From JAJYNJ01 sp052144055 (lineage in GTDB: Bacteria; Chloroflexota; Limnocylindria; Limnocylindrales; CSP1-4): a stretch of DNA of 16,158 nucleotides. The stretch spans positions 1 through 16,158 of the forward strand of contig JBKQRF010000231.1 of assembly GCA_052144055.1 (NCBI GenBank), read 5' to 3'. The notes beneath the pieces were generated by a model. That model saw only the letters and a list, made by a program, of their open reading frames with translations, made no database searches and was not told the DNA's origin. This document shows positions 6,637 to 14,787 of this stretch, in pieces; the stretch's first letter is position 1, and each line of letters starts with the position of its first letter. The translations under genes and the position numbers were made by a program.

Positions 6637-7883
6637 GCCACCCCCACGCCGGCGCGGCGAACCTCGCCCGAGAGCGTCCGTACGCTCAGCACCTCGCCGC
6701 CCGCATCGTACACGCGGGGCAGGCGCGACGCCATCGCCGCGACGATCTCCCAGGGGATCGTGGTGCGCGCGCGCGCCAGCTCCAGTGCCCCGATCTGCTC
6801 CGATCCCTGGGCACCGAGGAGCACGAATTCGTCCCCGGTATCGACGCCCGAGACATCCGTGACGTCGGCGGCGATCGCGTCCATCGCGACGCTCCCTACG
6901 AGCGGGACGCGACGGCCTCGCACGAGAGCCTCCGTCCGGCCGGCCGATCCGTACACCCACCCGTCCCCGTATCCAACAGGCAGCGTGGCGACGCGGGATG
7001 GACGCTCGGCCCGCCAGCGCGCCCCGTACCCGACCGCCTCGCCCGGGGCCACGTCGGCGACCCGCAGCGGCCGGGCGCGCAGCGACATCGCAGGGCGCAG
7101 CGCGGCGGCGACCCCACGTACCGCCGGCGCGACGGGGAGCGCGTCCGGAAGGAGGCCGTAGAGCGAGAGCCCGAGCCGGACCATGTCGAGGTGCGGCGCG
7201 GTCGCCGCCAGGACGGCGCCGCTCGCCGACATGTGCCGCAGTAGGCCGCGTGCTCCGGCGGCTTCCATGGCGTGGCACGCCTCACGGAAGCGGCCGACCT
7301 GCGCGGCACTGACCGAAGCGTCGTCCGCGCTGGCCAAGTGCGTCCACGTGCCTACGAGCTCGACCCCCGGAACCCGCAGAAGCGATGCGGCCGCGGTCGC
7401 GGCTCGGCCCACAGGCACGCCGGCCCGCTGCAGGCCGGTGTCCACTTCGACGTGCACCCGCAGAGGCCGAGCGGCAGGCAACCGGAGTCGCGCGATGTCG
7501 GCGACAGCGCGCTCCGTCGCGACCGTGACCTCGACCCCGGCCGCCGCGGCGCCGGCCATGCCGTCTAGGGGAGGCTGAAACAGCACAAGGACCGGCACGC
7601 CGGTACCGGCCGCTGCGATCGTCAGCGCCTCGTCGAGCGTCGCCACGCACAGGTACGCGGCACCGGCGCCTGCGAACACCCTCGCCGCCGGGACAAGGCC
7701 GTGGCCGTACGCATCGGCCTTCACGACCGCCGCCAGGCGCACGCCGGGATCGAGGAGCGTCCGGAGCACCTTGAGGTTCGATGCGAGGGCCTCCGCGTCG
7801 ATCTCGAGCCAGGCGGAACGGGGCAGCGGCGGCAGTCCCGCCGCTGCCAGCCGGACTTCGATCGGCGCGCGTTGGCCGATCAC
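6633..7883 (-). CDS. alr: Alanine racemase (PLP-dependent)
   Basis: Interconverts L- and D-alanine, supplying D-Ala for peptidoglycan. The fold-type III PLP barrel carries the Schiff-base lysine K55 in AAVVKADAYGHG (51-62); EVDTGLQRAG (146-155) stands where DTGM.R.G is usual; RLGLSLYG (237-244) and the second-domain catalytic tyrosine in AVGYGARW (Y286) are present, with LPVGYGDGW (301-309) and VGSVAMDAI (329-337) lining the active site from the partner subunit. The length of 416 residues is slightly longer than typical (about 370-390) because of a 20-residue N-terminal lead. The GTG start at 7881-7883 makes a GTGA overlap with the nnrD stop. Neighbouring acpS and nnrD upstream is a widespread bacterial arrangement. 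All key residues appear intact. Confidence 0.96.
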   Translation of the reverse strand: MIGQRAPIEVRLAAAGLPPLPRSAWLEIDAEALASNLKVLRTLLDPGVRLAAVVKADAYGHGLVPAARVFAGAGAAYLCVATLDEALTIAAAGTGVPVLVLFQPPLDGMAGAAAAGVEVTVATERAVADIARLRLPAARPLRVHVEVDTGLQRAGVPVGRAATAAASLLRVPGVELVGTWTHLASADDASVSAAQVGRFREACHAMEAAGARGLLRHMSASGAVLAATAPHLDMVRLGLSLYGLLPDALPVAPAVRGVAAALRPAMSLRARPLRVADVAPGEAVGYGARWRAERPSRVATLPVGYGDGWVYGSAGRTEALVRGRRVPLVGSVAMDAIAADVTDVSGVDTGDEFVLLGAQGSEQIGALELARARTTIPWEIVAAMASRLPRVYDAGGEVLSVRTLSGEVRRAGVGVA

Positions 7884-8845
7884 GCTTGGTCGCCCCGAAT
7901 GGAGAACCCCACGCGGCGGGCGCTGCCGGCCCTTCGATCGCGAACCCTGGTCAGACGGTGGCGCGCATGTGCCACTTCGGCCGGCAGGTCGGAAGCTAGG
8001 AGCCCGGCCTCGCCCAGTCGCTCGCGCAGCACCTCGCCGGCGGCGCCATGCAGGTAGGCTCCCAAGCGGGCTGCGGCGTACGGCTCGAGCCCCTGGCCCA
8101 ACAGCGCCCCGATGATCCCGGAAAGCACGTCGCCCGTCCCTCCGGTCCCCAGGGCGGGGTTCTCGAACGGAGCGCGCGCCGCCTCACCACCCGGCGCGGC
8201 CACGACCGTCCGAGCCCCTTTGAGCAGGATGACTTGGCCCCATGCCGTCGCAGCCTCGCGCGCCGCGCGCTCGCGCGCGTCGTCGTCGGCAGACAGGTCC
8301 CCGGCTTCGTCGGGACGCAGGCGCCGGAACTCGCCGGGGTGCGGGGTCAAGACACAGCGCCGCCGCACCTGGTGCGCCCACCTGTCGGTCCGCGAGAGCA
8401 CGTTGAGAGCCTCGGCGTCCACCACGGCCGGCGCTCCTTCCATGGCGAGCAGCGCGAGGACGAGCGCGTCGGTCGCGTCGGAGCGCCGAAGGCCGGGGCC
8501 GACCACGAGAGCGTCGTGCGGCACCCCCTGCAGGGCCGCCAGCGAGGCGTCCGGGTCGGCCTCCCAAGGAGAGCGCTCCGGGAGTCCCAGCGTGATGACC
8601 TCGACGTAGCGGCCGGCGACCACGGGCTGCAGCGATCGAGGCACTGCGAGGGTGACCAGCCCGGCGCCCGCCCGGCCCGCAGCGAGGCTGGCGAGCAACC
8701 CGGCGCCGGCATAGTCCAGCGATCCGGCGAGCAGAAGCACGCGACCGTTGTCGCCCTTGTGGGCGCGCGGGTCGCGGACCGGCAGGAGCGCGGCGACCGC
8801 CTGGTCGTCGAGCAGTTGCAGCGGACCCGGGTCTGACCCGGTCAT
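7880..8845 (-). CDS. nnrD: ADP/ATP-dependent (S)-NAD(P)H-hydrate dehydratase
   Basis: Repairs damaged NAD(P)H by dehydrating the S-hydrate at the cost of a nucleotide triphosphate or diphosphate. The 321-residue protein covers just the ribokinase-like dehydratase domain: HKGDNGRVLLLAGS (29-42), VVGPGLRRSD (114-123), VVDAEALNVL (141-150), TPHPGEF (167-173), ILLKGARTVV (206-215) and the nucleotide-binding NPALGTGGTGDVLSG (229-243), whose D239 is the expected catalytic base. The epimerase half (NnrE, YjeF N-terminal domain), which is often fused in front, is absent, and no separate epimerase gene is in the window. The ATG at 8843-8845 makes an ATGA overlap with the acpS stop. The last 30 residues are Arg-rich and lack a recognised motif. 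Choice between ADP and ATP as cofactor cannot be read from sequence here. Confidence 0.94.
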   Translation of the reverse strand: MTGSDPGPLQLLDDQAVAALLPVRDPRAHKGDNGRVLLLAGSLDYAGAGLLASLAAGRAGAGLVTLAVPRSLQPVVAGRYVEVITLGLPERSPWEADPDASLAALQGVPHDALVVGPGLRRSDATDALVLALLAMEGAPAVVDAEALNVLSRTDRWAHQVRRRCVLTPHPGEFRRLRPDEAGDLSADDDARERAAREAATAWGQVILLKGARTVVAAPGGEAARAPFENPALGTGGTGDVLSGIIGALLGQGLEPYAAARLGAYLHGAAGEVLRERLGEAGLLASDLPAEVAHARHRLTRVRDRRAGSARRVGFSIRGDQA

Positions 8846-9390
8846 CGTGGCTCACCTGGACCGGCGGCCCCGAGCTGCTCCGCGGACAGCGCCCGGATCC
8901 GGTCCAAGCGACCCATGAGGCGGCGCTCGCGCTCGTCCAGCCGAGCCTCGATGTCGGGCGGGAACAGAAACGCGCCGCCCTCGGTGCGGACGCCAGAGGC
9001 GACGGCGACGGCGTACTCACGTTCGTGGGTGATCGAGAGCGCGATGCGGCCCATCCCAAGCTGTCGGGCGCGCGCCAGCGCGCGGCCCGAGAGCCGCACG
9101 GCTGGTTGGCCAGTCGGGAGCCGCACGACCTCGATATCGCGCCATCCGACGCCGCGTACGCCCAGCCCCAGCACCTTGCTCACTGCCTCCTTCGCCGCCC
9201 ACCGACCCGCGAACCGCTCCGCGTTCGACCGCACGTACGAGGCCTCCTCGGAAGTCAGGACTCGGCTGGCAAAGCGGGCGCCAAAGCGCTGCAGCGCCTC
9301 GCCGATCCGCGAGACGCGAATGATATCGACCCCGAGCTCGGGAATGGGTTCGCGCGCTCCGCCTCCTGCGTCGGTCAACGCCTCGATCAT
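8842..9390 (-). CDS. acpS: Holo-[acyl-carrier-protein] synthase AcpS
   Basis: Transfers 4'-phosphopantetheine from CoA to acyl carrier protein, making holo-ACP for fatty acid synthesis. The core has the expected GVDIIRVSRI (20-29; Mg-binding D22), the LTSEEASYV stretch (45-53), RFAGRWAAKEAVSKVLG (59-75; catalytic and metal E68), WRDIEVVRLPTGQPAVRLSG (83-102) and the terminal ALSITHEREYAVAVAS (117-132). AcpS is normally about 120-130 residues; this one runs to 182, with a lead of about 15 residues and a charged helical tail (from about 135, including LDERERRLMGRLDRI) after the usual end. Four bases separate the ATG at 9388-9390 from the glmS stop. The group-I trimeric AcpS fold is confident; what the tail does is unknown. 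Confidence 0.92.
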   Translation of the reverse strand: MIEALTDAGGGAREPIPELGVDIIRVSRIGEALQRFGARFASRVLTSEEASYVRSNAERFAGRWAAKEAVSKVLGLGVRGVGWRDIEVVRLPTGQPAVRLSGRALARARQLGMGRIALSITHEREYAVAVASGVRTEGGAFLFPPDIEARLDERERRLMGRLDRIRALSAEQLGAAGPGEPR

Positions 9391-9394
9391 CGGC

Positions 9395-11221
9395 CTACTC
9401 GACCGTCACGGACTTGGCTAGGTTTCGCGGCTGGTCGACGTCATTGCCGCGCGCAACAGCCATGTGGTACGCGAAGAGCTGGAGCGGGATGACAGCCAGG
9501 ATCGGGCTCAGCGCCTCCAGAGTGTCGGGCACAGCGAACACGTCGTCAGCGTACCGCGCGATCTCGTCGTCGCCCTCCGTGGCGACCGCGATCACGCGCG
9601 CATCGCGTGCCCTGCCCTCCATTACGTTGCTGAGAAGCTTCTCGCGGACCGACGACCGGGTGGCGACCGCGACTAGCGGCACCTCAACATCGAGGAGCGA
9701 GATGGGGCCGTGCTTCAGCTCTCCCGCCGCGTAACCCTCGGCGTGCGTGTAGCTGATCTCCTTCAGCTTAAGGGCGCCTTCCAGCGCGGCTGGGTAGCCC
9801 ACGCCGCGCCCGATGAACATGAAGCCTCGGCTGCCAACATATCGTCGGGCGGCGTCTCGCGTCAGCGAATCCAGTGCCAGCGCCCGGCGCGCCTGGTCGG
9901 GCAGCGCGCGGAGCCCCGCGACCAGTTCCCGCTCATATTCGGAATCCAGCCGCCCCCGCGCCCGGGCCATGACAGCCGCGACCATAACTGCCACCGCGAC
10001 CTGCGTGACGAACGTTTTCGTTGCGGCGACCGCAATCTCCGGGCCGGCCTGCAGGAAGCACACGGCGTCGGCGTCGCGGGTCAGCGCCGAGCCGACCGTG
10101 TTCGTCACGGCCACGATAGGGCAGCCGCACGAGCGGGCGAGCCGTGTCGCCGCGAGCGTGTCCGCCGTCTCCCCGGACTGGCTGACCGCCACGACAAGAG
10201 TCCGCCTGTCGAGCGGCGGCGGCGCGTAGCGGAATTCCGACGCGACCGTCACGCGCGCCGGCACACCGGCCAGGGACTCCACAAGGTGCGCGCCGACGAG
10301 GCTCGCGTATGCTGCGGTGCCGCACGCGACAAACTCGACACGGTCGGCCTCGGCGAGCGCCCGTCGCACTGGGTCCAGCTCGTCGACGACCAGATGGTCC
10401 CGCACCAGGCGCCCGGTGACCGCCGCGCGGATCGCGTCCGGCTGCTCGTGCATCTCCTTCAGCATGAAGTGCGCGAAGCCACCCTTCTCGGCCGCCTCGA
10501 TCGTCCAGTCGATCGCATGCACGGCGCGCTCACGCGGCTCCCCGTCGAGGCCGGTGATGCGCAGCGACCCCGCGTTGAGGTCTGCGACGTCGCCTTCCTC
10601 GAGAAACATGACGCGATTGGTGTACGCGACGACCGCGGCGACGTCCGAGGCCAGGAATGTCTCCCCGTCGCCGATCCCGACGATCAGCGGCACGTTCATA
10701 CGTGCGCCGATCAGCCTGCCGGGCTCGCCGCGGTGAAGCACCGCGAGGGCGTAGGCGCCGGATGCCCGCGCGAGGGCGCGCCGGACGGCCTCCCCGATGT
10801 CGCCGGCGTACTCCTCCTCGACTAGATGTGCCAGCGCCTCCGTGTCGGTCTCGGAGGCGAGCTGGTGGCCGCGCGCCGCGAGTCCGTCCCGGAGCTCCCG
10901 GAAGTTCTCAATGATCCCGTTGTGGATCACCACGATGTCGCCGGTGCAGTCGGCGTGCGGGTGGGCGTTCAGGTCGTTCGGACGGCCGTGCGTGGCCCAG
11001 CGGGTGTGTGCCAGCCCCGCGCCGGATGACGGCGCAGCGTCTCCGATCGCCGCCCGCAGGTTCTCCAGCTTGCCGGCTCTCTTCTCGATGAAGATCGAGC
11101 CGTCACGGCGGACGAGAGCGATCCCCGCCGAGTCGTAGCCACGATACTCGAGCCGGGCCAGTCCCTCCAGCAGGATGGGAGCGGCCTCACGTGGTCCGCT
11201 GTAGCCGACGATGCCGCACAC
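9395..11221 (-). CDS. glmS: Glutamine-fructose-6-phosphate aminotransferase (isomerising)
   Basis: Makes glucosamine-6-phosphate from fructose-6-phosphate and glutamine, the first committed step of UDP-GlcNAc synthesis. The 608-residue protein is standard length. MCGIVGYSG exposes the N-terminal catalytic cysteine after Met removal, and LEYRGYDSAGI (24-34) and the glutamine-binding TRWATHGRPNDLNAHPH belong to the amidotransferase domain. The two sugar-isomerase domains carry VAVSQSGETADT and EISYTHAEGYAAGELKHGP, and the C-terminus ends NLAKSVTVE with the Schiff-base lysine (K603). Only 21 nt separate it from glmM. The GTG start at 11219-11221 is fixed by AGGAGG eight bases upstream. With such a short upstream gap there is no room for a glmS ribozyme, so control, if any, must come from the operon or from enzyme regulation. 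Confidence 0.98.
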   Translation of the reverse strand: MCGIVGYSGPREAAPILLEGLARLEYRGYDSAGIALVRRDGSIFIEKRAGKLENLRAAIGDAAPSSGAGLAHTRWATHGRPNDLNAHPHADCTGDIVVIHNGIIENFRELRDGLAARGHQLASETDTEALAHLVEEEYAGDIGEAVRRALARASGAYALAVLHRGEPGRLIGARMNVPLIVGIGDGETFLASDVAAVVAYTNRVMFLEEGDVADLNAGSLRITGLDGEPRERAVHAIDWTIEAAEKGGFAHFMLKEMHEQPDAIRAAVTGRLVRDHLVVDELDPVRRALAEADRVEFVACGTAAYASLVGAHLVESLAGVPARVTVASEFRYAPPPLDRRTLVVAVSQSGETADTLAATRLARSCGCPIVAVTNTVGSALTRDADAVCFLQAGPEIAVAATKTFVTQVAVAVMVAAVMARARGRLDSEYERELVAGLRALPDQARRALALDSLTRDAARRYVGSRGFMFIGRGVGYPAALEGALKLKEISYTHAEGYAAGELKHGPISLLDVEVPLVAVATRSSVREKLLSNVMEGRARDARVIAVATEGDDEIARYADDVFAVPDTLEALSPILAVIPLQLFAYHMAVARGNDVDQPRNLAKSVTVE

Positions 11222-11229
11222 GACGTTGC

Positions 11230-11235
11230 CCTCCT
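11230..11235 (-). promoter_or_regulatory. Strong Shine-Dalgarno for glmS
   Basis: Minus-strand AGGAGG lies eight bases before the GTG of glmS. It is a full anti-16S match, stronger than anything seen at the coupled junctions, so it settles the GTG start and suggests glmS is translated independently at a high rate rather than by coupling to glmM. Confidence 0.75.
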
Positions 11236-11242
11236 GTGCCCG

Positions 11243-12583
11243 TCAGGCGGTCTGGTTGAGACGTTGAGAGGCGAGCGTGGCGAGCCCGTCGGCGAGGTCC
11301 GAGACGAGCCCCTCGTCCTCGCCCTCGACCATGATCCGCAGCACGGGCTCGGTGCCTGACGGCCGCACGAGCACGCGGCCCCGGGTCGACAGCTGGCCTT
11401 CCGCGGCACACACCGCGGCCGCGAGCTCGGGATCCGCGTCCCACTGGTCCTTGTGCCGTACTCGGACGTTGCGCTGCTGCTGTGGGTACAGCGGGATCGC
11501 GTCGGCAAGTTCCGAGAGCCGCCGACGGCGGCGCGCGAGGATCCCCAGCACCTCCAGCGCGGTGACAATCCCGTCTCCAGCGTTCGCGTGCTCAGCCACG
11601 ATCACGTGCCCACTCTTCTCGCCACCCAGCCCCGCGCCGGACACCAGCATGGCGTCGAGGATGTACTTGTCGCCCACCGGCGTTCGAACGACGTGCCCGC
11701 CGGCGCCAAGGATGGCGGCCGCGAGCCCGCCGTTCGACAGCACGCTGACAACCACCGTGCGGCCCATGAGCGCGTCCCGCTCGAGTCGATCGAGCGCGAT
11801 CAGCCCGATGAGCCTGTCGCCGTCGACCACCCTGCCTCGCTCGTCCACGGTGACGCAGCGGTCGGCGTCGCCGTCGAGTGCGAACCCAACGTCCGCGCCA
11901 TCCTCCCGCACCTGTGCCGCCAGCGATGCGGGCTGCGTGGCTCCACACTCGAGGTTGATGTTCACGCCGTTGGGCGCGTCGTGGATCGTCGTCACCCGAG
12001 ACCCTGATTCGCCGATGATGCGGGCCGCCACGCCGCACCCGGACCCGTTCGCACAGTCCACAATGACACGCAGGCTGTTGGCGCTCCGGTGCGCCAGCTC
12101 GACACGATGGGCGACATACTCCTCGACCAGGTAGCGCGCGTCCACGTCGCGGCCGATCCCAGCGTTCGTCGGGCTTGTGAGCTCGTCGGCCCGCCAGATC
12201 AGCGTGTCGAGCTCGTCCTCCAGCGCATCGTCCAGCTTGATGCCCCGCCGGTCGAGCACCTTGAGCCCATTATCGTCGGCGGGGTTGTGCGAGGCAGACA
12301 CTACGATCCCGGCGGCGAACGCCCCGGTCCCGGCCAGATGGGCGAGTCCCGGCGTGGGAACGACCCCGACTCGATACACGTCCACACCCATCGACGTCGC
12401 GCCCGCCACGATCGCGGCGGCCAGCATGTCGCCGGACCGCCGCGTGTCCTGGCCAAGCACGATCGGCCCTTTGCCAGCCGCCAGCAGGTGGGCGGTGGCT
12501 CGGCCGAGGGCGTAGGCAAGGGTCGGCTTCAGGTCGACGTTGGCGATCCCGCGAATCCCGTCGGTGCCGAAGAGCCGCGCCAT
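11243..12583 (-). CDS. glmM: Phosphoglucosamine mutase
   Basis: Interconverts glucosamine-6-phosphate and glucosamine-1-phosphate, the step after GlmS. The 446-residue alpha-phosphohexomutase has MARLFGTDGIRGIAN at the N-terminus, the active-site phosphoserine S98 in VVSASHNP (94-101), the Mg-binding loop DGDADR (237-242), the sugar-binding GGEKSGHVI (320-328) and the C-terminal phosphate-binding RPSGTEPVLRIM. All are intact. The ATG at 12581-12583 follows the ybbR stop by three bases, with GGGGG about eight bases upstream. In other bacteria GlmM binds and inhibits CdaA, and the cdaA-ybbR-glmM order is the canonical one for that regulation. Here the pathway partner glmS follows directly. Confidence 0.97.
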   Translation of the reverse strand: MARLFGTDGIRGIANVDLKPTLAYALGRATAHLLAAGKGPIVLGQDTRRSGDMLAAAIVAGATSMGVDVYRVGVVPTPGLAHLAGTGAFAAGIVVSASHNPADDNGLKVLDRRGIKLDDALEDELDTLIWRADELTSPTNAGIGRDVDARYLVEEYVAHRVELAHRSANSLRVIVDCANGSGCGVAARIIGESGSRVTTIHDAPNGVNINLECGATQPASLAAQVREDGADVGFALDGDADRCVTVDERGRVVDGDRLIGLIALDRLERDALMGRTVVVSVLSNGGLAAAILGAGGHVVRTPVGDKYILDAMLVSGAGLGGEKSGHVIVAEHANAGDGIVTALEVLGILARRRRRLSELADAIPLYPQQQRNVRVRHKDQWDADPELAAAVCAAEGQLSTRGRVLVRPSGTEPVLRIMVEGEDEGLVSDLADGLATLASQRLNQTA

Positions 12584-12586
12584 CCG

Positions 12587-13846
12587 TCAGGCCCCCGGAG
12601 TGCTCGTGGCGGTAGGCGACGGGCTCGAGGTCGGCGCCGTCACCGTCACCTGCACGGATGAGGGGCTGATCGCAAGCAGCGACGTGCCGGGCAGGGGCGT
12701 GAACCGCACGGGCACGGTGAAGGTCCCGGCGTCCAACCCGGCCACGCTCGCGGTCACATAGAGGCCGGCAGGATCGGCGTCGTCCAGCGCACTACTGGAG
12801 CCACCGAGCGTCACCAAGACGTCGGGCACCGAGAGGCTGTACGCGCGATCCGACCGGGCGCCCGTCAGCAGGACGCCAGCGGCAAAGCTGCGCGAGCCTG
12901 TTTCGACCATGACCTGGATCCGCACCTGGACTCTGGTCGATCCCAGCACAGTGATCCCTTTGGGCGGCTGGAGAGCCACTATCGTGGTCAGGTCCGTGGT
13001 GCGACCATCGACGCTGATCGGCGCTGTCGGCACGCTCGTCAATGCCTCCATGGCCGATCCCGATCCGCTAAGGGTTGCTGTGAGCGGCGTGACCGTGACA
13101 TCTAGAATGTCATAGCCTTGGGCGAGGTTGCCCGTGACGTTCGGGACGACGGGCAGAGTGCGGTTGACCTGCTGCTCGCCGACCAGGATCGTCACATGGA
13201 CGCTGGATGGCTGGATAGTGACTGGCGAGATCACGTTGCCGCGAGCGTCGACCGCGACGAGGTCGACATTGGTATCGACGTTGGCCCCGCTAGGATCAAT
13301 CGCGACGCGCGCCAGCGCCGCGGCGACCTGCGACACGAGCGAGCTTGCCCCGCTGACCGAAACCGTGGCGGGGCTGGCTGTGGGCTGTCCAGCAGTGAAC
13401 CCGGGCGGCACGGCGCCCCGGTAGACCTGTACGGCGACCTGCTCGACGATGACGGGGTCGAGGCGGGCGACGACCGTCGCAGGCTCCCAGCTCACTACCT
13501 GGATGCGCTGATCTCGGGCCACCACGCGCACCGGTACGGTGACGGGCGCCCCGTTCGGCTGAGCCCCAACCCCGGCCAGATCGGCGGTGGCGACAAACGA
13601 CGAGTTCGTCACCTGCGCGGCGACGTCGAGCGGCGCGATGTACTGGACTGTGGTCACGTTGCCCAGGCCCGCAAGCAGGAACGTTCCGGCCGGCTGGTCG
13701 ATTGCGTCAATCGTCACCGGCCCGTTCCAAGTACGAGCGTTCTGGGAGATCACGAGCCCCAGATACAGGACGATCGCCAGCGCGATCGCGCCCAGTCGCA
13801 GCGGCCAGTTCCGTACCAGGACGCGAAGGAGCCGGCGCGTCCTCAC
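12587..13846 (-). CDS. YbbR-domain membrane protein (CdaR type), c-di-AMP cyclase partner
   Basis: A 419-residue single-pass membrane protein with one N-terminal transmembrane helix (about 16-36, LRLGAIALAIVLYLGLVISQ) after a short Arg-rich cytosolic lead, so the rest is outside the membrane. The body is a series of YbbR-type beta repeats, each with a hydrophobic strand and a V-V-A-R-L-D or V-x-V-T-V-S ending (for example VVARLDPVIVEQVAVQVY and PSSVHVTILVGEQQVNRTL). The last residues are a Ser/Thr/Pro-rich tail. YbbR/CdaR proteins sit beside CdaA and modulate its activity, and the cdaA-ybbR-glmM order here is the usual one. The GTG start at 13844-13846 overlaps the cdaA stop as GTGA. The gene symbol is left empty because the repeat number and the strength of regulation were not established. 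Confidence 0.9.
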   Translation of the reverse strand: MRTRRLLRVLVRNWPLRLGAIALAIVLYLGLVISQNARTWNGPVTIDAIDQPAGTFLLAGLGNVTTVQYIAPLDVAAQVTNSSFVATADLAGVGAQPNGAPVTVPVRVVARDQRIQVVSWEPATVVARLDPVIVEQVAVQVYRGAVPPGFTAGQPTASPATVSVSGASSLVSQVAAALARVAIDPSGANVDTNVDLVAVDARGNVISPVTIQPSSVHVTILVGEQQVNRTLPVVPNVTGNLAQGYDILDVTVTPLTATLSGSGSAMEALTSVPTAPISVDGRTTDLTTIVALQPPKGITVLGSTRVQVRIQVMVETGSRSFAAGVLLTGARSDRAYSLSVPDVLVTLGGSSSALDDADPAGLYVTASVAGLDAGTFTVPVRFTPLPGTSLLAISPSSVQVTVTAPTSSPSPTATSTPGA

Positions 13847-14787
13847 GTGCGGTCGGTCCGCCCGGCCGACACGGCGCTAGCGGTCGCTCCCGGCCCGCCG
13901 CGCCGCAACCGGCGGGGGACGCTGGGGCGCGGCCAGCCACGCCCGGTGCGGCCGAGCCACTTCATTTTTGCCCGGTCACGGCCGTCGAGGTCGCCACGGA
14001 GCGCGGCGTCGAGCCGCAACAGGGTAACCAGCGCCACCCTCAGCTGCTCCTCGTCGAGATTCCGGACGATGTGTCCGCGCTCGACCAGCCCGATGGCACC
14101 GGTCTCCTCACTCACGACCACCACGAGTGCATCGGTCTCTTCGGTGATACCGAAGGCGGCACGGTGCCTCGTCCCAAACCGTTCGCCGCCCGGGCCGCTC
14201 CCGGCCAGCGGCAGCACCACGCCGGCCGCGAGAATCCGGTCGCCCCGGACGATAGCGGCCCCGTCATGGAGAGGCGAACGCGGCATAAAGATAGTGCGCA
14301 GCAACTCCGCCGACAGGTCGGCGTGCATCATGACTCCCGTCTCGCAGAAGTCTTCGAGGCCCGTCTCGCGCTCGAGGACGATCAGGGCCCCGTGTCTGTC
14401 CTGCGCGAAACCAGTGGCGGCCCGCGCGACCTCGGCAGCGACGTGGTCGATCGGTCCTTGCTGCCCAGGCGCCAGCATCCAGCCCAGCGAACCCACACGT
14501 CCGAGGCGCTCGAGCGCGCGGCGCAGCTCCGGCTGGAAAACGACGACCAGCGCGAACAGGCCAACAACGGCGCCGGCCTGGAGGATCTGCGAAAGGAGCT
14601 GCAGGCCGAGCAACTGGGCGAGCACGTAGACGCCGTACAGCAGGGTGACCCCGATCACGAGCCGGAGCGCCCGAGTGTCGCGGATAAGGCTGAACAGGCC
14701 GTAAATCAGCAGCGCCGTGAGCCCGATATCGATGAAGGTCGATGGCTTCGGCTGGATGCCCGAGAGCAGGTCGACGAGTTGCTGCAT
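13843..14787 (-). CDS. cdaA: Diadenylate cyclase CdaA (c-di-AMP synthase)
   Basis: Makes cyclic di-AMP from two ATP. Three hydrophobic helices at the N-terminus (about 18-36, 42-60 and 68-85) anchor it in the membrane, followed by the DAC domain. The active-site motifs are intact: LHDGAAIV (173-180) with the DGA triad (175-177), and GTRHRAAFGITEETDALVVV (205-224) with the RHR triad (207-209), followed by VSEETGAI. These match membrane-bound CdaA rather than DisA. The 314-residue length exceeds the usual 270 or so because of a basic Arg/Gly/Pro tail after about 250. The ATG at 14785-14787 lies 39 nt from the TPR gene stop and has no clear Shine-Dalgarno. The operon partners YbbR and GlmM are the classic ones. 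Confidence 0.97.
   Translation of the reverse strand: MQQLVDLLSGIQPKPSTFIDIGLTALLIYGLFSLIRDTRALRLVIGVTLLYGVYVLAQLLGLQLLSQILQAGAVVGLFALVVVFQPELRRALERLGRVGSLGWMLAPGQQGPIDHVAAEVARAATGFAQDRHGALIVLERETGLEDFCETGVMMHADLSAELLRTIFMPRSPLHDGAAIVRGDRILAAGVVLPLAGSGPGGERFGTRHRAAFGITEETDALVVVVSEETGAIGLVERGHIVRNLDEEQLRVALVTLLRLDAALRGDLDGRDRAKMKWLGRTGRGWPRPSVPRRLRRGGPGATASAVSAGRTDRT

Noticed and set aside
6637..7278. Upstream extension of the macro-domain frame (about 214 codons)
   Set aside because: The translation is Arg/Gly-rich and overlaps alr, whose active-site residues are intact there. The TTGA junction gives a proper domain start.
9710..10825. 371-codon plus-strand open frame
   Set aside because: It is antisense to glmS, which is full length and has every active-site motif. 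The translation is Arg/His/Asp-rich with no fold.
11222..11242. Possible glmS ribozyme or riboswitch in front of glmS
   Set aside because: The gap to glmM is only 21 nt and is filled by a Shine-Dalgarno. A glmS ribozyme needs well over 100 nt.
13118..14629. 503-codon plus-strand open frame
   Set aside because: It lies antisense across cdaA and ybbR, both with intact motifs. Its composition is Arg/Ser/Pro-rich shadow sequence typical of very GC-rich DNA, with no recognisable domain.
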